DNA of 33,082 bases. It comes from Puniceicoccaceae bacterium MED-G32. GTDB lineage: Bacteria; Verrucomicrobiota; Verrucomicrobiia; Opitutales; Coraliomargaritaceae. The notes under the pieces are model-generated. The model did not search any database and was not told the DNA's origin. It worked only from the letters and a program-made list of their open reading frames with translations. How positions within the stretch are numbered: position 1 is the first letter of the stretch; every line of letters begins with the position of its first letter. A program made the position numbers and the translations under genes. Location: positions 1 to 33,082 of the forward strand of contig NTJV01000006.1 of NCBI GenBank assembly GCA_002457235.1. Reading direction: 5' to 3'. This document shows positions 14,732 through 24,715 of the stretch, piece by piece.

Positions 14732-16213
14732 TCACTCTAATAAGCTGAGCATTGCTGACTGTTTTAAAAGGATCTCCTCTTTTTCTATATCGACTTGGGA
14801 ACCGGATACAATCCCTGCACCAGCGTATATCTTAATTGTCTTATTATCAAATTGGGCAGATCGTATTCCGACAATCATCTTTCCTTCATTTTGTCCGTTA
14901 AACCAGCCAATTAATCCTGAATATAAACCTCTTTCAAAGCCTTCCAATTGATTAATTCTTGGTACTGCTTTTTCTCTTGGTTGCCCACCCACCGCGGGTG
15001 TTGGATGCAATTCAGAAGCGACATCAAGAAAATGCACATTTTCATCCATAAAAGCAGAAATTTTCGTCTGTAAATGCTGAACATTCGCCAAAGCCAAAAG
15101 CCTAGGGTTTTCGTCTGCGATCCCATTGATGCCTAAAACATTCAATCGTCTCAAAATTGATTCTTTGACTAAATTATGTTCTCGTAAATTTTTATCACTC
15201 GCCAACAAACCAGAACCAAGTCGTGCATCCTCAATTGCTTTCCTTCCTCTAGAAGATGAACCTGCAATTGCCTCTGTCATCAAAATACTGTTTTTCACTT
15301 GAAGTAACATTTCAGGAGATGCACCGATAAAGGAGCGTTCGCTTCCATCACTAAATGAAAATATATAGCATGCACTGAATCGCTCCCTTAACCGATCTAG
15401 GTACTGGATACCTTTAACTGAAGAATCATTTTTTAAAACTAATTTTTGAGCTAATACAATTTTTTGGTAATTCTGATTATTTATTTCAGACAAAGCACCT
15501 GTAACTGCTTCTTCAAATGACGATTCGCTACAAACCTCCCCAGAGATTTTAGCTTCTTTTTGTTCGTTGAAATCGGCAATGTTCTGCTTGCCCTCTTCGT
15601 AATTAAAAAACAAGAAATTTATGTACTCATTTTCAATTCTATCAAATAAGGTATCTGTATCAGAGTCTTCATCTACTTCAATATTAAGCACTAATCCATA
15701 TTTTCCCGAATCACTAAACACATGCCACTTAGGTAAGAAAGTCGTTGCCGGTGCAAAGCCCTCGTCTTCACTCAAATTATCCTCAAAAGCAAAGGCATTA
15801 AAAAAATGTGGTCCATAAAATTCATACTCCGAATCATTGGGATAGCGACTAATCTTTTTCAAGCACGAGTCAGCAAAACTTTTTACAGACTGAAAACGAT
15901 CTTGCCCAGAAAAAGTGGCAGAAGCGACACTTCCATAAGCAAGAATGGAAGAATCATCTACAGGGCGTTCTAGATAGAAATGCAACTGATCCTTTAAGTC
16001 GATCGAATGAAGCACGCCCAAAGGTGCTAAATAAGACAAAGGTAAAGAAATACTAGCCAATTGAGGGCACATTGAGTTCTTGGCTTTCTCTATGCATTTA
16101 GATAAAAAAGCTTTTAAAGCTAGCTCATCAATAAAATGAGCAATATTTACAGATTGATCTTGCACTAAAATAAAACAAATCGACTCTCTAATTATCGCAA
16201 GTGACTTTTTCAA
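14732..16213 (-). CDS. menF: Isochorismate synthase
   Basis: Converts chorismate to isochorismate, the entry to menaquinone or to catechol siderophores. The chorismate-binding domain occupies the second half: general base Lys251 in QKIVLAQKL, RSFIGASPEMLL, MTEAIAGSSSRG, the HPTPAVGG motif (403-410) and FERGLYSGLIGW. The Ala in TPAVGG and the Lys in KIVLA favour isochorismate synthase over anthranilate or aminodeoxychorismate synthase. The N-terminal 200 residues are poorly conserved, as usual. At 493 residues it is longer than E. coli MenF (431). No other men or ent gene lies nearby, so menaquinone versus siderophore use cannot be decided here. It is divergent from the helicase gene, with about 40 bases between the starts. 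Confidence 0.88.
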   Translation of the reverse strand: MKKSLAIIRESICFILVQDQSVNIAHFIDELALKAFLSKCIEKAKNSMCPQLASISLPLSYLAPLGVLHSIDLKDQLHFYLERPVDDSSILAYGSVASATFSGQDRFQSVKSFADSCLKKISRYPNDSEYEFYGPHFFNAFAFEDNLSEDEGFAPATTFLPKWHVFSDSGKYGLVLNIEVDEDSDTDTLFDRIENEYINFLFFNYEEGKQNIADFNEQKEAKISGEVCSESSFEEAVTGALSEINNQNYQKIVLAQKLVLKNDSSVKGIQYLDRLRERFSACYIFSFSDGSERSFIGASPEMLLQVKNSILMTEAIAGSSSRGRKAIEDARLGSGLLASDKNLREHNLVKESILRRLNVLGINGIADENPRLLALANVQHLQTKISAFMDENVHFLDVASELHPTPAVGGQPREKAVPRINQLEGFERGLYSGLIGWFNGQNEGKMIVGIRSAQFDNKTIKIYAGAGIVSGSQVDIEKEEILLKQSAMLSLLE

Positions 16214-16255
16214 AGATATTTATAGCCGATAAGACGAAACATATTGAAATTTACT

Positions 16256-18232
16256 ATGGATCCCGAATTTTTTCCAATCGATTTTAAAGGTGCTTTAAAC
16301 GAAGAACAATACCAAGCGGTGACTGCTCAAGACGGTCCATCATTGGTGCTAGCCGGTGCGGGATCAGGGAAAACACGTACTTTAACCTATCGAGTTGCAT
16401 ATTTACTTCACTCAGGCGTCCAACCTCATGAAATATTGCTACTGACATTCACGAATAAAGCAGCCAAAGAAATGCTAGAGCGAGTTGAAGATCTTACCAA
16501 TATACCCAAGCACAAGCTCTGGGGGGGTACTTTTCATAGTATCGGGCAAAGAATCCTTCGTTTACATGGAGAAGCCATTGGTTTAAAAAGACACTACAAC
16601 ATTATTGATGAAAGTGAAGCCGAGGATCTTTTAAAAAATTCAATTCAATCCGTTGATCCAAAATTCATTAAAACTAAAGACAATCCCAAGGCAAAAGTCA
16701 TTTCTAATATGATTAGTTATGCGAGAAACACTCAAACCGAAGTTGCTTCTGTCGCAGAAGATCGCTACCCTCTCATAACAGGTATTGGGTCAAAAATCGC
16801 CGAATTTTACGAAGACTACAAAGAATCCAAGTTGAAACAACAAGTCACTGATTACGATGATTTACTTGAACTTTTATTAAAACTTTTTCGCGAGAATCCA
16901 GATATCGCTTCTATTTATCAAAATCGCTTTAAACACATATTAGTGGATGAATTCCAAGATACCAATCGCCTTCAATCCGATATTGTCGATGCTATTGGAA
17001 TTAATCACCAAGTCATGGCCGTAGGCGATGACGCACAATGTATATACACTTGGCGCGGGGCAAATCACGAAAATATCATGGGCTTTTCCGAAAGACATCC
17101 CGACACCGTTGTCCATAAGATTGAGACCAATTACCGAAGCACTCCAGAGATTCTAAATTTTGCAAATTCCATATTGAATGCACAACCAAGTGGAATGCAT
17201 TTTTCTAAAGAGTTAAAAGCGATTAAACCTTCGGGACAACTACCCTATTTTGTTCCATTAATGGATGGTCCCAATCAAGCACAATTTCTGTTAAAAAGAA
17301 TTCATGGCTTGCTTGAAGAAGGTTATAACTATTCTGATATGGCCATACTCTATCGAGCACACTACCAATCGATGGATATTCAAATGGAACTCAGTCGGCA
17401 AAACATTGATTACCAAATCACCAGTGGAGTTCGCTTTTTTGAGCAAGCTCACATAAAAGATTTGGTTTCACAAATACGATTTGCTTCCAATCCAGCCGAT
17501 GTGTCAGCCTTTAAGAGGTTTACCTGTTTATTGCCAAAAGTTGGCCCAAAAACCGCTGAAAAACTACATGCTCTTTGCCATGTGCATGCCGAGAAAAACA
17601 ATCTTGATTTCTGTAATGCTTTAAAATCTGAAGCCATTTTCAAAAAAGTTCCGAAATTCGCACAAGAAGAATGGGAATCGTTGACCGCAACTCTAGTTGA
17701 GTTAACCCAAGCTCTAGAAGATCAAACTCCCGAGGCCATTGTAGCATTAGCCGTAGAGGGTTGGTATAGCACTTTTATCCGAGAAATTTATCCCAATTGG
17801 CACGAACGAGAAGAAGACCTTGTGAGTTTAATTGGCTTCGCCTCACGCTTCGATACTCTTGAAGAATTACTCGCACAATTAGTCTTATTATCCTCAGAAC
17901 TTTCAAACCGTTCAGAACAAGATAGTAAGCACTGTTTACGACTTACCACAGTACACCAAGCAAAAGGGCTTGAATTTCCGATTGTCTTTATCATTGGTCT
18001 CGCTGACGGGCTCTTCCCCTTAAAACGAACGATTGACGAAGGAGATTTAGAAGAAGCTCGCCGTTTATTCTATGTCGCGGCAACCCGTGCTCAAGAGGAG
18101 CTTTACTTATGTTATCCAATGCTTAACAGCCTAGGTAATAATCTTATGCGAATGAACCCAAGTCGTTTTGTTCAAGAAATCGATACTTCTCTTTATCAGA
18201 CATTGAAAATCGCACCCAATCGCCGTTGGTAA
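16256..18232 (+). CDS. UvrD/PcrA/Rep-type superfamily 1 DNA helicase
   Basis: A 658-residue 3'-5' DNA helicase acting in repair or replication restart. All core motifs are readable: Q-motif LNEEQYQAV, Walker [13 protein letters not shown], Ia [63 protein letters not shown] and [17 protein letters not shown]. It is nearer in size to Rep (673) than to UvrD or PcrA (about 720), and ends soon after motif VI without the C-terminal tail that binds RNA polymerase in UvrD/PcrA. The assignment among the three is therefore open. The ATG at 16256 is chosen; a TTG at 16244 would add four residues. No LexA-type dyad like the one at lexA is visible upstream. Confidence 0.93.
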   Translation: MDPEFFPIDFKGALNEEQYQAVTAQDGPSLVLAGAGSGKTRTLTYRVAYLLHSGVQPHEILLLTFTNKAAKEMLERVEDLTNIPKHKLWGGTFHSIGQRILRLHGEAIGLKRHYNIIDESEAEDLLKNSIQSVDPKFIKTKDNPKAKVISNMISYARNTQTEVASVAEDRYPLITGIGSKIAEFYEDYKESKLKQQVTDYDDLLELLLKLFRENPDIASIYQNRFKHILVDEFQDTNRLQSDIVDAIGINHQVMAVGDDAQCIYTWRGANHENIMGFSERHPDTVVHKIETNYRSTPEILNFANSILNAQPSGMHFSKELKAIKPSGQLPYFVPLMDGPNQAQFLLKRIHGLLEEGYNYSDMAILYRAHYQSMDIQMELSRQNIDYQITSGVRFFEQAHIKDLVSQIRFASNPADVSAFKRFTCLLPKVGPKTAEKLHALCHVHAEKNNLDFCNALKSEAIFKKVPKFAQEEWESLTATLVELTQALEDQTPEAIVALAVEGWYSTFIREIYPNWHEREEDLVSLIGFASRFDTLEELLAQLVLLSSELSNRSEQDSKHCLRLTTVHQAKGLEFPIVFIIGLADGLFPLKRTIDEGDLEEARRLFYVAATRAQEELYLCYPMLNSLGNNLMRMNPSRFVQEIDTSLYQTLKIAPNRRW

Positions 18233-18306
18233 TTTTTTTGATAAAAATTTAGTGATTAATCGAAAAAAGATTTCCTTAGAAAAAAATATTCTCTAAAACA
18301 TACAAT

Positions 18307-21300
18307 ATGCATCCAGTCTTAATACAAGGAACATCCGCTCTATCTGAATTTCGCCTCAAACAACTCACAGAATCATTGTCTACAGCACGAAGCGACCTTG
18401 AAGACATTCGCATAAAAGCCGAATTTGTTTATATTTTACAAACGAATGAACCTCTAAATGAAGCAAGCTTAAATCAAAGCTATAGACTTTTATCAGCTAA
18501 AACACTCTTTAAACAATCGGACGGCTTTTTTGTCACACCGAGAAAAGCAACCTGTTCTCCATGGTCCTCTAAAGCCACCGATATATTTCAAAACTGTGGC
18601 ATCCAAGGCATTCAACGCATCGAAAAAGGTATTTATTACACCATTCATTATGCTGAGGACACTAGCCTGCTTGTAAGTGAACTCGGAAACGAGGCAAAGC
18701 TTCTTCATGACCCTATGACTGAAGGTATCTACACCGATCTCAGTGATTTCTTTGATGCACCTGAACCCACTAGTTTCAAAACCATTAACCTTCTAGAAAA
18801 CGGCATACAGGCCCTAGAAAAAGCAAATATAGAATGGGGATTAGCGATGAGCCAAGATGAGATTCAATATCTTGCCGACGCTTATTCATCAATTCAACGA
18901 AATCCTACAGATGTAGAACTCGTTATGTTTTCTCAGGTAAACTCTGAACACTGTAGGCATAAAATTTTCAATGCGGATTGGATAGTAGATGGCAAGCCAA
19001 GCCAGCAATCGCTTTTTCAAATGATTCGCAACACCTATAAACTAAACCCTGACGGGGTTTGCGTTGCCTATTCTGACAACTCGGGTGTTTTACTCGGTAA
19101 ATCTGGAGACTGGTGGGAAGTCACCCAAGACGATTCAAAACAATACAAAAATACAAATACTCGTTTAGATTTATTATGTAAGGTTGAAACCCATAATCAC
19201 CCAACAGCAATTTCTCCATTCCCAGGAGCAGCTACGGGAGTCGGCGGAGAAATTCGAGACGAAGGAGCCACTGGTATTGGTGGTCGATCAAAAGCAGGAC
19301 TTTCTGCATTCATGGTCTCTCATTTAAAAATTGATTCGCTAAAGCAAGGCTGGGAAACGCTTGATGAGCCTCACCCAAAGCGCCTTGCCTCTCCTTTGCA
19401 AATTATGCTTGAAGCGCCTATTGGAGGAGCTGCATTCGGTAATGAATTCGGCCGCCCACAACTCACTGGTCTCTTTCGCACATTTGAAATCGAACATTCT
19501 GGCAACTATAGAGGTTATCATAAACCCATCATGGCGGCAGGCGGAATGGGCAATCTAAAAGAAGAACACGTCCACAAAAAACCGATTCCTTCCAAAGCAA
19601 AGATTATACAAATTGGAGGTCCTGCGATGAAAATTGGACTAGGCGGTGGTGCGGCATCTTCGATCGGAGCTGGTTCGCAGTCTGAAGAATTAGATTTTGA
19701 TTCTGTTCAACGAGATAACCCTGAAATGGAGCGCCGTTGCCAACAAGTGATTGATCATTGTATCGCATTAGGTACCCAAAACCCAATTTTATCCATTCAC
19801 GACATTGGAGCGGGTGGCCTATCCAATGGTTTGCCCGAACTCGTTGAAGCCACTGGCGGTCGCTTTCATTTGAGAAATATTCACAATCAAGATTTCTCTA
19901 TGAGCCCAATGGAGATTTGGTGTAATGAAGCACAAGAACGTTACGTTCTTGCTATTTCGGCAGAGGATGAAGCCATTTTTTCTCAAATTTGCGAAAGAGA
20001 ACGATGTCCTTTTGCTATCGTTGGAGAAGCGACTGATGACCATAAATTAACTTTAGTCGACTCACACTTCGAGAATAATCCGATCGATATTGATATGAGT
20101 ATCTTGCTCGGAAAGACGCCAAAGATGACTCGAGACTGCAAACGCAAAACTTCTGATACCTCTGAAATAAATTATTCAACAATCAGCTTACAAGAGACGA
20201 TCAATCGCCTGCTAAGATTTCCAGCGATTGCCAACAAATCCTTTCTGGTCACCATCGCTGATCGCACCATTACTGGAACCGTGAGCCGTGATCAAATGGT
20301 TGGGCCTTGGCAAACTCCTCTTGCTGATGTGGCAGTCACGGCTACTACTATGGCATCCTATACTGGTGAGGCCATGGCTATGGGTGAACGTACTCCCATC
20401 GCACTACTAGATGCACCAGCCTCTGGACGTATGGCCATAGGAGAATGCTTAACTAACATGGCAGCTAGCCATATTGGATCATTACAATCCATTAAGCTTT
20501 CGGCAAATTGGATGGTAGCTGCTGGTGAAGATGGTGAAGATGCGAATCTTTATGATACAGTCACCGCTGTAGGAATGGAGCTTTGCCCTGCTCTCGGAAT
20601 TTGTATCCCTGTGGGGAAAGACTCTATGTCTATGCGAACCACTTGGAACAACGCAAAGAACGAAACGATTAAGCAAGTTTCTCCATTGAGTTTACTGATC
20701 ACTGGCTTTTCAACCGTCGAAGATGTACGAAAGACATTAACTCCAGATTTCAAACAAGCGCATAGTACACTTTTGTTATTTGATCTAGGGGAAGGCAAAA
20801 ATCGCATGGGAGCGAGTTCTCTAGCACAATGCTTTAATCAAGTAGGCGATACGCCCCCCGATTTAGACAACCCTGAATTATTTAAGCAATTCTTTGCCTG
20901 TATCCAATCACTCATTGCTAAGGATTTAATTCTATCATACCATGATCGTTCGGATGGCGGGCTTTATATCACTGTTACAGAAATGGCTATTGCGGGTCGT
21001 AAAGGCTACGACTTAAAACTAGATGCTTTACTCGAAGACGATGCCTCTGATTTATCCATTCATGAAACTCTTTTTAATGAAGAGCTAGGTGCAGTCCTTG
21101 AGATTGAGTCTGATAGACTTTCTGAAATCAAGTCCATTATTGAATCATTCGGACTAAGTGGCATCTGCCACTCTGTAGGGAAAACCACAACCAATAAAAA
21201 TGGACGAATCACACATCAATCAGAAATAATCTATGAAAATACAATAACTGAATTAAATCGTGCATGGAGCGAACTTAGCTTCACAATGCAGAGCTTAAGA

Positions 21301-22194
21301 GATAATTCCGATTGTGCCAAAGAAGCCTATGATTTGCTTTTGGATGAAACGGATACGGGTATAATTATCCAACCGACATTTGATCCGAATCAAATTCCAA
21401 ATATTTCAAAAAATACCCAACCCAAAATAGCAGTTTTCCGAGAACAAGGAATTAATGGCCAAAATGAAATGGCTTATGCATTTCATAAAGCTGGGTTTAA
21501 ATCTGTGGATGTACACATGACTGATTTACTCGAAGGCCGTTTTCAGATGAATGACTTTCAAGCTTTAGTTGCTTGCGGTGGCTTCTCTTACGGGGATGTT
21601 CTTGGGGCAGGTAGCGGATGGGCAAAATGCATTCTTTATAATGCTTCAATCAAAGAACAATTTGAACGATTCTTTGCTGATTCAAATACTATTGCCTTAG
21701 GCGTTTGCAATGGTTGCCAAATGCTTTCTCAGTTAAAATCCATAATACCAGGTGCGGATCCTTGGCCTTACTTTGTTAGTAATAAATCGGAACAATTTGA
21801 AGCACGTCTTTCCAATATCTCTGTCCTTAAATCACCTAGTATCTTCTTACAAGGCATGGAGGATAGTTTATTACCCATACCTGTAGCTCATGGTGAAGGT
21901 CGGACTGACTTCTCAAAAACTGGAAATTTAGAACAATGCTCAAAAGATAATTTAGTGGGTATGCGTTATATTGACTGTAAGGCACAACCAAGCGAAATCT
22001 ACCCAATCAATCCGAATGGATCCGAACAGGGTAACACTTGCTTCACAACACCTGATGGACGTGTGACAATTATGATGCCCCATCCAGAACGATGCTTTCG
22101 TTCTGTACAATTGAGTTATGGCTACAATTACTTTTGCGGCGAGAATGGCCCTTGGATGCGCCTCTTTGAGAATGCTCGTTCGGTATTTCAGTAA
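18307..22194 (+). CDS. purL: Phosphoribosylformylglycinamidine synthase, long single-chain form
   Basis: Fourth step of purine synthesis: ATP- and glutamine-dependent conversion of FGAR to FGAM. The 1295 residues carry all parts in one chain: PurS-like N-terminal domain, linker with [14 protein letters not shown], two AIRS-like halves ([20 protein letters not shown]; later [13 protein letters not shown]), and a C-terminal class I glutaminase. In the glutaminase, Cys1134 in GVCNGCQM, His1259 and Glu1261 in MMPHPER complete the triad. The length equals that of the E. coli enzyme (1295), and long blocks look nearly identical to it ([22 protein letters not shown]). No purQ or purS is needed or seen. 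The ATG at 18307 begins the conserved start. Its 3' end overlaps, on the opposite strand, an open tail of the broken DUF2851 gene. Confidence 0.97.
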   Translation: MHPVLIQGTSALSEFRLKQLTESLSTARSDLEDIRIKAEFVYILQTNEPLNEASLNQSYRLLSAKTLFKQSDGFFVTPRKATCSPWSSKATDIFQNCGIQGIQRIEKGIYYTIHYAEDTSLLVSELGNEAKLLHDPMTEGIYTDLSDFFDAPEPTSFKTINLLENGIQALEKANIEWGLAMSQDEIQYLADAYSSIQRNPTDVELVMFSQVNSEHCRHKIFNADWIVDGKPSQQSLFQMIRNTYKLNPDGVCVAYSDNSGVLLGKSGDWWEVTQDDSKQYKNTNTRLDLLCKVETHNHPTAISPFPGAATGVGGEIRDEGATGIGGRSKAGLSAFMVSHLKIDSLKQGWETLDEPHPKRLASPLQIMLEAPIGGAAFGNEFGRPQLTGLFRTFEIEHSGNYRGYHKPIMAAGGMGNLKEEHVHKKPIPSKAKIIQIGGPAMKIGLGGGAASSIGAGSQSEELDFDSVQRDNPEMERRCQQVIDHCIALGTQNPILSIHDIGAGGLSNGLPELVEATGGRFHLRNIHNQDFSMSPMEIWCNEAQERYVLAISAEDEAIFSQICERERCPFAIVGEATDDHKLTLVDSHFENNPIDIDMSILLGKTPKMTRDCKRKTSDTSEINYSTISLQETINRLLRFPAIANKSFLVTIADRTITGTVSRDQMVGPWQTPLADVAVTATTMASYTGEAMAMGERTPIALLDAPASGRMAIGECLTNMAASHIGSLQSIKLSANWMVAAGEDGEDANLYDTVTAVGMELCPALGICIPVGKDSMSMRTTWNNAKNETIKQVSPLSLLITGFSTVEDVRKTLTPDFKQAHSTLLLFDLGEGKNRMGASSLAQCFNQVGDTPPDLDNPELFKQFFACIQSLIAKDLILSYHDRSDGGLYITVTEMAIAGRKGYDLKLDALLEDDASDLSIHETLFNEELGAVLEIESDRLSEIKSIIESFGLSGICHSVGKTTTNKNGRITHQSEIIYENTITELNRAWSELSFTMQSLRDNSDCAKEAYDLLLDETDTGIIIQPTFDPNQIPNISKNTQPKIAVFREQGINGQNEMAYAFHKAGFKSVDVHMTDLLEGRFQMNDFQALVACGGFSYGDVLGAGSGWAKCILYNASIKEQFERFFADSNTIALGVCNGCQMLSQLKSIIPGADPWPYFVSNKSEQFEARLSNISVLKSPSIFLQGMEDSLLPIPVAHGEGRTDFSKTGNLEQCSKDNLVGMRYIDCKAQPSEIYPINPNGSEQGNTCFTTPDGRVTIMMPHPERCFRSVQLSYGYNYFCGENGPWMRLFENARSVFQ

Positions 22195-22627
22195 TTCGAG
22201 AATACTGCTTTATCAATAAACCATATAAGGCTTGAATCCAAGCATTACGATTTGGGTTCCTACTTTGATCCGAGAGCAACTGCTTTAAATAGATACTACT
22301 GGAATTAGGCTTATCCCCTTGCCACCAGTCCAACCATATTGATTCAGTTGACATTAATTTTCCTGCCTCGATTAGAGGTAATATCTCATCAATCATAATA
22401 GTATGAAAACGAGTCTCCCCGACAAAGTTGTGCAAAATATCTGATTGAAAAACCTGTTTTATTTTTCGCATCATTGGACTGCGCTTACGATTATTAATGC
22501 TATTGCCTAATCCTTGATCCTTAAAAAATGCACTATGTTCAAGGATTTGTTTTGGCCAATTGGGTTCTTTTTCCAGCAAGGAAGTATATTGCTTCAATCG
22601 TGTCAGTGGTTGATTTGCCGGTCGGAA
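22070..22627 (-). pseudogene. DUF2851 gene, C-terminal fragment (other frame)
   Basis: In the frame shifted by one base from the upstream part, translation reads FRPANQPLTRLKQYTSLL and continues with WLDWWQGDKPNSSS and other segments expected in the C-terminal half of DUF2851 proteins. It joins residue-for-residue if one T is restored in the GTTTCC run (AAA on the + strand, 22626-22628). There is no ATG for this part; the first possible start is a TTG at 22597, which is an internal Leu in the family. From about 22194 down to the stop at 22070 the frame runs antisense to the highly conserved end of purL. That tail has no family resemblance and may reflect a second loss of the original stop. 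Confidence 0.65.
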
Positions 22628-23385
22628 ACAGACAGCTTCCAGTCTGTTTTGTATTTTTCATATAATACTTCAGCTGACTGATGCCAATTAGCTAAAGGTT
22701 GATGAAGTCCAATATTCGACATAGCTAAACGGTTACGGCTATATCCTAATACTTCTAAAAGCATAACATGACACGCTTCGTCCAAAGAACTATACTCAAG
22801 TCGTTTTTTTGCGAACTTAACTTTTCGTTGAAAGCGAGTTTTTGCTTCAGCATAAAAGAGTGCGATTCTTTCAGCTTCGCTTAGATTTTCTCTTAGATAT
22901 TTAAAATCAAAAAAATTCTTTTTTTCAAAAGTAAGTAGTGCATGTTCAATGGCGTAATTTTCTAAATCCGTATTCAAATAAGGTAACAAAGTAAGCGTTT
23001 CTAAATCTCTTAATGAATTTAAAAAATAGCTTCTATTTAAATCACCACTTGTATGATTTCCTAGTGCCAACACGACATGTAAAATGACTGAATCAAAGGA
23101 GGGATTTATGTGATGGTAATGATAGAACCAATCGATTGGCTCGAAGTGAACTTCCACAGAACCTACAATAGCTTTCCCATCTATTTTGAGTACGGCTTCT
23201 AAAAAGTCGGGTCCTTCATTATCATTCCAGCGACCTGGGTTCAAAATTGATATAGATTTACCTGATAGAGTCCGTAATCCTTTATGATTAAAATCTCCAT
23301 TAAACCAAATATTTTGAAGCACTGATTCAGGTACTGAATAGCTACCATACAATCCTTGAATCTCAAAGACTTGCCGATCATTCAC
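22603..23385 (-). pseudogene. DUF2851 family gene, N-terminal fragment (frameshifted)
   Basis: The first 250 codons match the DUF2851 family: residues after the start read GLYGSYSVPESVLQ, then ISILNPGRWNDNEGPDFLEA and VGSVEVHFEPIDWFYH, followed by ILHVVLALGNH. The frame stops at residue 260, far short of the family length of about 420-440. The expected RPAN segment follows immediately in another frame, so one gene has been split by a single-base deletion near 22626-22628, or by a sequencing error there. Restoring one base gives about 438 codons down to 22070. The family has no established function. It is the last gene of the minus-strand cluster starting with maf, 20 bases after the NYN-domain gene. 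Confidence 0.75.
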
Positions 23386-23405
23386 GCTTTTAAGTATAGC
23401 GAAAA

Positions 23406-23897
23406 TTATGAATCAAGGTCAATATTTATTCGGTTCTCAAGAGGTTTAGAGTCTGTACTAGAATGAATATTCCTGATCTCACCAAGCCGTTTATTAGATG
23501 ACTTAATCCAATCAAATAAATCCTGCGGTCGCAAGGCAGCTGCCCCGTTAGAGCGTGTTGCCTCTCGAACTAAATTATCATTACTCACTACGCTGACCTG
23601 TTCCTTATTTTTAATCCTTACTAAAATTCTTTCAATAACTCCATCAGCTGTCAGCGACTTCGGAGCAAAAACAAATTCAAATGTTTTATCACGAAAAGGA
23701 TATTCTACCTCTATAACCTTTTTACTACTATCAAATACAATAATAATGTGAACATCTTCCACAGAATGAATAGACTGAACCATCTCAGCCAATGTTTCTC
23801 TAGCCCTTGATTTATTGTTTGGCATTAGATGCTTTAAGGCATCCGATGCATAAATAATATTATAACCGTCGAGTAATATATATCGCTTAACAGACAC
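23406..23897 (-). CDS. NYN-domain protein, YacP/Rae1-like ribonuclease family
   Basis: A PIN-like NYN fold protein of the YacP group (PF05991). The first strand carries the acidic metal site in YILLDGYNIIYASD, then VHIIIVFDSSK, TADGVIERI and VSVVSNDNLVREATRSNGA, each placing an Asp where the family has its catalytic acids. B. subtilis Rae1, in this family, cleaves mRNA on the ribosome; whether this one does is inference. The GTG at 23897 (163 residues) puts the first motif where homologues start. A TTG at 23948 would add 17 residues with no motif. It lies 20 bases before the DUF2851 gene and 81 bases after the pseudouridine synthase gene. The C-terminal 25 residues are polar and probably disordered. 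Confidence 0.8.
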   Translation of the reverse strand: MSVKRYILLDGYNIIYASDALKHLMPNNKSRARETLAEMVQSIHSVEDVHIIIVFDSSKKVIEVEYPFRDKTFEFVFAPKSLTADGVIERILVRIKNKEQVSVVSNDNLVREATRSNGAAALRPQDLFDWIKSSNKRLGEIRNIHSSTDSKPLENRINIDLDS

Positions 23898-23978
23898 AGA
23901 ATTAAATAAAAGCTCACAAGCGTTTGAAGCAACGCATTTTAACGGCAAAAAGAACTTTTTTTACCCAATCAGATAGGA

Positions 23979-24713
23979 TCATTCCATTAATTGTTTAAAG
24001 ATTTCAGGAAGTTCGGATTGCGCCTGAAATTTATGCTGCCTTCCGTTCAGCTGATAAGAGACAGTTGTACTAAGTGAGTGTAAGCATAAGCGATTTACTC
24101 CAAAGCTTTGCTTAATCTGTCGATTAAATCTAAAATCACCATAAGTCTGGTCACCGATGATAGGCAGTCGGTTATCACTACAGTGAATTCTTAATTGATG
24201 CGTTCTACCCGTTATAGGTTCTAAGCTCAAACAGCTCATTTTCGGATCTTTATTGGATGTTGAAACAACTTTATATAAGGTTTGTGCGAGCTTTGTAGAA
24301 GCGTTATACTTTAAAGTATAATTCGATTGCTTAAGCTTTTGATTCCACTCTCCGAGAGCAAGCCGAGGGCATCCTTTGACTATAGCATAATATATTTTTT
24401 TAGTAGTTTGATTTTCGAATGCTAGACGCACTGCATCCTTAATCATCTGATTCAATCCAATTAGGATCACTCCTGAAGTCGGTGAGTCTAATCTATTTAA
24501 AAGCCACGCCTTCTGTTCATTTCCTTGTGCGTCTTTCCAAAAATAGTACTCTCGATCAAAATCATATTGAGCATTCAATAAAGCTGGCTTTTTCTCATTT
24601 CTAGAATTTGGATGAGACAACACACCGTCCGGCTTTTCTAGTGCGACAATACCATGTTTATTATGATTTAAAATCGAGACTGACTGATGGACTGGTAATG
24701 CTGAAACATTCAT
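23979..24713 (-). CDS. RluA-family pseudouridine synthase
   Basis: Isomerises uridine to pseudouridine in rRNA or tRNA. The 244-residue protein has the catalytic motif in the form LLNRLDSPTSGVILIG, with Asp76 as the nucleophile; most RluA proteins have His-Arg-Leu-Asp, here Asn73 replaces the His. Further family blocks are KKIYYAIVKG, EPITGRTHQLRIHC and LPIIGDQTYGD. There is no S4 RNA-binding domain, so it belongs with the short RluA/TruC-like forms; the target site is not predictable. It starts 2 bases after the stop of the TonB-like gene, so the two are almost certainly co-transcribed. Confidence 0.88.
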   Translation of the reverse strand: MNVSALPVHQSVSILNHNKHGIVALEKPDGVLSHPNSRNEKKPALLNAQYDFDREYYFWKDAQGNEQKAWLLNRLDSPTSGVILIGLNQMIKDAVRLAFENQTTKKIYYAIVKGCPRLALGEWNQKLKQSNYTLKYNASTKLAQTLYKVVSTSNKDPKMSCLSLEPITGRTHQLRIHCSDNRLPIIGDQTYGDFRFNRQIKQSFGVNRLCLHSLSTTVSYQLNGRQHKFQAQSELPEIFKQLME

Positions 24714-24715
24714 AG

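Noticed and set aside
18216-18239. Rho-independent terminator after the helicase gene (CCAA/TTGG stem then seven T's)
   Set aside because: The stem has only four pairs and lies within the last codons of the gene; too weak to call.
22070-22597. A separate small gene of about 175 codons starting at the TTG at 22597
   Set aside because: The 'start' is an internal leucine of the DUF2851 family and the sequence continues upstream in the same frame with family residues (FRPANQPLTR), so it is the second half of a frameshifted gene.
22600-22660. Programmed ribosomal frameshifting joining the two DUF2851 halves
   Set aside because: No X-XXY-YYZ slippery heptamer is present at the junction and no downstream hairpin is evident; a one-base deletion in a T run explains it more simply.
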